Origin: Chryseobacterium elymi | GTDB taxonomy: Bacteria; Bacteroidota; Bacteroidia; Flavobacteriales; Weeksellaceae | Direction of reading: 5' to 3' | DNA length: 64,000 nucleotides | NCBI RefSeq assembly: GCF_003385495.1 | Contig: NZ_QNUH01000017.1 | Location: 1 to 64,000 of the forward strand | Shown: one piece after another, positions 61,571 to 64,000 of the stretch | Numbering within the stretch: position 1 is the stretch's first letter | Layout of the letters: each line of letters begins with the position of its first letter | Notes under the pieces: model-generated | The model's database searches: none | Told to the model about the DNA's origin: nothing | What the model saw: only the letters and a program-made list of their open reading frames with translations | Translations under genes and position numbers: made by a program

Positions 61571-62746
61571 TTATTTTAGAATTTTAAGAGTTCCTTTCAG
61601 ATGGGTGAACGATCCGTTAGGTTCTGCAATATTAGTATAAATTATATTTTTGTTATAATCCTGAACATGAGTAATGTTGGAACCTAGTTTTGGTTCATGC
61701 CAGTATACCATAAAGACATTCTTTGCCACTTCTACAGCGGTGTACTGTACGGTATCCGTATTTCCTTTTACTTTTCCGGAAATTCCTGTGAAAGACATTT
61801 CTTTATTGTTCTTGAAATTCAGGAGAAATTTGAACGTTCCGAAATCGGCTTCCACTTTGTTTCCTATGGCCGGATAAGGAGACTTCAGATCCCAGTCCAT
61901 TTCGCCAAAGAAAACTTTTGCGCCCATTTCCAGCTCATCTTTTCCATGAAGATCAGGATATTTTTTAACCATAAAATCTACAACAGCAGAAGACGTTTTG
62001 TTTTCAGTGACCGCTTTTTTATAGTTTTCCAGATAGCTTTTAACAAAATCCAGAGATTGTGGAGACAAAGACTGTTTTGCAAAATGAGAAGGAATTACCT
62101 GTTCAGGTTTTAATGCTTTCATCGCATCAATTTGTCCTATCCATTGATCAATTGCTTTGATATTCTGAGTGTCTGCCATCCAGATATGGGAATCTACGGA
62201 AACAGAAATACCACCAGCCACTGTTTTTAAAGATGGGATCCACACAAAACTGTGAGCCGGATCTTCGGCAATCTGTTTTATTTCGATCTTATTTCCTTCC
62301 AGGTCCGGAATTGTATTGGCAGCTTCCGGAATAATAATTTCTGAGGGAGCATCTTCTTTCAGCTGCGGTTTCCATACGGCCATTTTTTCATCTTTGGATG
62401 CGGATATAAGGTAGGCAGTCTGTGCTGTTGAAATGATTCTTGCATTTGGGAATGCTTTTTTGATAACATCCAGCCCAAAGTAAAAATCAGGGTCGCTGTG
62501 GGAGATAAAAACCGTTTTCAGATTTTTTCCTGTTGCTTTGATTTCTTTCACTAATTGTTCTGCATACTGCTTCTGAAACTGGGCATCAATAAGCACCGCG
62601 TCTTTGTCTCCATAAATAATGGTGGAAGTGATAGGAAAGATGGCTTTAGGGCCGGGATTATAAATTTTAATTTTTAAATTCCCTGCGAACATAATGCTTA
62701 CAAATCCCAGCAGAGCCAGCAGTGATAATAATTTCTTTTTTAACAT
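61571..62746 (-). CDS. Exported MBL-fold protein with altered metal motif
   Basis: 391 residues with a Sec signal (LLSLLALLGFVSIMFAG). Metallo-beta-lactamase fold: IYGDKDAVLIDAQF, VFISHSDPDFYFG, then ...VIPSHFAKQS late in the domain. The usual HxHxDH is HSDPDF here, so the second and last His are lost. A subgroup of exported MBL proteins in Bacteroidota has this form. The C-terminal 100 residues form a beta-rich extra domain. Third in the Rrf2-linked operon. Confidence 0.8.
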   Translation of the reverse strand: MLKKKLLSLLALLGFVSIMFAGNLKIKIYNPGPKAIFPITSTIIYGDKDAVLIDAQFQKQYAEQLVKEIKATGKNLKTVFISHSDPDFYFGLDVIKKAFPNARIISTAQTAYLISASKDEKMAVWKPQLKEDAPSEIIIPEAANTIPDLEGNKIEIKQIAEDPAHSFVWIPSLKTVAGGISVSVDSHIWMADTQNIKAIDQWIGQIDAMKALKPEQVIPSHFAKQSLSPQSLDFVKSYLENYKKAVTENKTSSAVVDFMVKKYPDLHGKDELEMGAKVFFGEMDWDLKSPYPAIGNKVEADFGTFKFLLNFKNNKEMSFTGISGKVKGNTDTVQYTAVEVAKNVFMVYWHEPKLGSNITHVQDYNKNIIYTNIAEPNGSFTHLKGTLKILK

Positions 62747-62764
62747 TGTCTATTTTTTAATGAA

Positions 62765-63418
62765 TTAATAAGCTGCTGTGAAACGCTCGCGGATATGGTT
62801 ATTTTGTTCCAGTTCGTCTACCAAAACAGCTGCTACATCTTCTACAGAAAGACGGCTTCTTCCGTTTTCATCAAAAACAGGAGTTTCTAAAGATGTTCTG
62901 TACTTTCCGGTTCTCTCTCCTACATTCGCCTGATTCATTTCAATGGCAGGGCTAAAGAATGTCCAATCCAGTGTACTGTTTTCTTTGATTTTGTTTAAAT
63001 AATCTCTTGCAGCAGTTGCTCCCGGTTTGTAAGCTTCAGGGAAATCCGGAGTATCTACGATCTGTACGTTGTCCGGAGTGTAAAGGCTTCCTGCTCCCCC
63101 AACCACAATAAGTCTTTTTACGCCTGACTGCTCTACTGCTTTTTCAATATTAATGGAACCGTTCAGGAAATCGTTGTAAAGATTTGGATTGGTCCAGCCT
63201 GCATTGAATGCACTGATCACAGCATCACTTCCTTTTAAAGCTTCTGCAAGTTCTTCTGTATTGTTTACGTCAACACTTTTTGCGGTTACATTTTCCCTAG
63301 ATTCTACTTTAGAGGCATCTCTTACCAAAGCTTCTACAGCATATCCTCTTTCTGCTAATTCATTAACTACTTTTTTTCCTACAAAACCGGTCGCACCGAT
63401 TACTGATACTTTTTTCAT
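62765..63418 (-). CDS. NAD(P)-dependent oxidoreductase (YwnB-like, NAD(P)H-binding)
   Basis: 217 residues. N-terminal dinucleotide motif VSVIGATGFVGKKVVNEL (GxxGxxG at residues 8-14), then DVNNTEELAEALKGSDAVISAF and VVGGAGSLYTPDNVQ. It resembles the atypical SDR/NmrA-like group and B. subtilis YwnB, which lies next to the Rrf2 gene ywnA. A palindromic operator sits in the 60-base gap to the Rrf2 gene. Substrate unknown; a quinone or redox-stress role is plausible. Confidence 0.88.
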   Translation of the reverse strand: MKKVSVIGATGFVGKKVVNELAERGYAVEALVRDASKVESRENVTAKSVDVNNTEELAEALKGSDAVISAFNAGWTNPNLYNDFLNGSINIEKAVEQSGVKRLIVVGGAGSLYTPDNVQIVDTPDFPEAYKPGATAARDYLNKIKENSTLDWTFFSPAIEMNQANVGERTGKYRTSLETPVFDENGRSRLSVEDVAAVLVDELEQNNHIRERFTAAY

Positions 63419-63442
63419 AATATTTTATTTTAAAAATTAAAT

Positions 63443-63461
63443 TGTAATAAAATTTGTTACA
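63443..63461. promoter_or_regulatory. Probable Rrf2 operator, copy 1 (TGTAATAAAATTTGTTACA)
   Basis: A 19-base imperfect palindrome in the gap between the Rrf2 gene and the YwnB-like gene. It is the exact reverse complement of the site at 63925-63943. It lies 25 bases upstream of the YwnB-like ATG. Confidence 0.8.
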
Positions 63462-63478
63462 TTTTAGGTTAAAAAATT

Positions 63479-63889
63479 TTATTCGAACTGCTCCGAAAAT
63501 TCTTTCAGGGACTTATCGCCTAAAAACTGAGTAACCAACTGATCCGTTTCTTCAAATAAGCTATTTAAATGGATATTGATCTCTTTACCAACACTGCAAG
63601 CAGGATTGGGATTCTGATTTTTCTTGCCTAAAACTTCTGTATTTTTTACAGCTCTGTAAATCTCTGAAATACTAGTCTGTTCCGCATTTTTGGCAAGTTG
63701 GCTTCCCCCGTCTTTTCCCTGTCTGCTGGCAATCAGGCCTGCTTCTCTCAATACGCTGATCTCTTTTCTTACAATCGCCGGATTGATACTGATGCTGCCG
63801 GCAATCCATTCAGAAGTGAGCCACTCCTGAGGACTTTTTGCCAATAAGGTCATAATATGTATTGCCGTAGCAAATCTTGTATTGTTCAT
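63479..63889 (-). CDS. Rrf2-family transcriptional regulator (YwnA-like)
   Basis: 136 residues. Winged helix at the N-terminus (TRFATAIHIMTLLAKSP, ISINPAIVRKEISVLREAGLIASRQG), then a dimer helix. Only one Cys (ACSVG) is seen in the region where IscR/NsrR have three, so it is the cluster-free type like YwnA/CymR. It should repress its own operon through the two identical operators. Confidence 0.92.
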   Translation of the reverse strand: MNNTRFATAIHIMTLLAKSPQEWLTSEWIAGSISINPAIVRKEISVLREAGLIASRQGKDGGSQLAKNAEQTSISEIYRAVKNTEVLGKKNQNPNPACSVGKEINIHLNSLFEETDQLVTQFLGDKSLKEFSEQFE

Positions 63890-63902
63890 TGTAATTACAG
63901 GA

Positions 63903-63910
63903 CAAAGGTA
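63903..63910 (-). promoter_or_regulatory. Promoter of the Rrf2 operon (TTTG-N19-TACCTTTG)
   Basis: TACCTTTG on the minus strand, with TTTG 19 bases upstream inside the operator at 63925-63943. It is a complete Bacteroidota promoter whose -33 box overlaps the operator, which predicts repression by occlusion. Confidence 0.78.
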
Positions 63911-63924
63911 AATAAATTTTTAAA

Positions 63925-63943
63925 TGTAACAAATTTTATTACA
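63925..63943. promoter_or_regulatory. Probable Rrf2 operator, copy 2 (TGTAACAAATTTTATTACA)
   Basis: The exact reverse complement of the site at 63443-63461, all 19 bases. It overlaps the -33 region of the promoter of the Rrf2 gene. Confidence 0.82.
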
Positions 63944-64000
63944 GTTAAATTTTTCTTAAAGGATTAATTTATCCAGATCCAGCAGCAGATAATTGATATT

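Overview
The window comes from an AT-rich chromosome of the phylum Bacteroidota, class Flavobacteriia, most likely Chryseobacterium or a close relative in Weeksellaceae. The support is the complete gldKLMN block of the type IX secretion system (T9SS), PorZ, a T9SS type B cargo protein with a gliding-motility-type C-terminal domain, DUF4270 and DUF6496 proteins, an AadS-type aminoglycoside nucleotidyltransferase, and Bacteroidota promoters of the form TAnnTTTG (often TAnnTTTGCA) in place of E. coli-type -10 boxes. No phage, insertion sequence, CRISPR array or replication origin was seen. This is mostly core chromosome with a few lineage-specific genes.

Layout. 0.2-6 kb: a minus-strand tripartite RND efflux operon (fusion protein, pump, outer-membrane factor). 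6-9.4 kb: small membrane proteins, two lipoproteins, a SemiSWEET transporter and a FAD oxidoreductase. 9.4-18.6 kb: a long minus-strand run, glycosyltransferase-like half protein > DUF4270 lipoprotein > glmS > gldK > gldL > gldM > gldN, closed by a strong terminator. 18.8-21.5 kb: panC, four tRNA genes (Lys, Leu and two Lys, one Lys unit being a recent tandem duplicate), aroK and an S4-domain RNA-binding protein. 21.5-29.2 kb: an FKBP-like lipoprotein, a glutamate synthase-like FMN protein, mtaB, a DinB-like protein, the T9SS cargo protein and an orphan protein with a nuclease-like signature. 29.3-43 kb: a glycogen phosphorylase-like protein lacking the PLP lysine, stress-type small proteins, a DPP4-like S9 peptidase, three POT peptide transporters interrupted by a YhcG-like nuclease, a thioredoxin-fold protein and recG. 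43-46.5 kb: a gene-free AT-rich stretch with a long inverted repeat, an AraC regulator overlapping a receiver-only protein without its phospho-acceptor, a GNAT protein and dapA. 46.5-51.2 kb: a tight operon of a split 5'-nucleotidase, porZ and recO. 51.2-60.3 kb: a decayed SDR gene, GNAT, DUF1684, a cholesterol-oxidase-like GMC enzyme, aadS-like, mqo, aminopeptidase P and gpsA. 60.4-64 kb: an M23 peptidase with a Pro/Ala-rich insert, and an Rrf2-controlled operon with two copies of one 19-bp operator.

How the genes work together. gldKLMN forms the T9SS trans-envelope motor and outer-membrane ring, PorZ belongs to the cell-surface attachment complex, and the type B protein is a likely cargo. 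The S9 peptidase releases dipeptides that the POT transporters just downstream could import. The best candidates for new biology are the K-to-T phosphorylase, the stand-alone half glycogen synthase tied to DUF4270/glmS, the receiver with lysine at the phosphorylation site, the PD-(D/E)XK-like orphan, the inverted-repeat element at 43.1 kb, the intergenic palindromic repeats, and the Rrf2 operator pair. I saw no clear multi-gene defence or otherwise new system.
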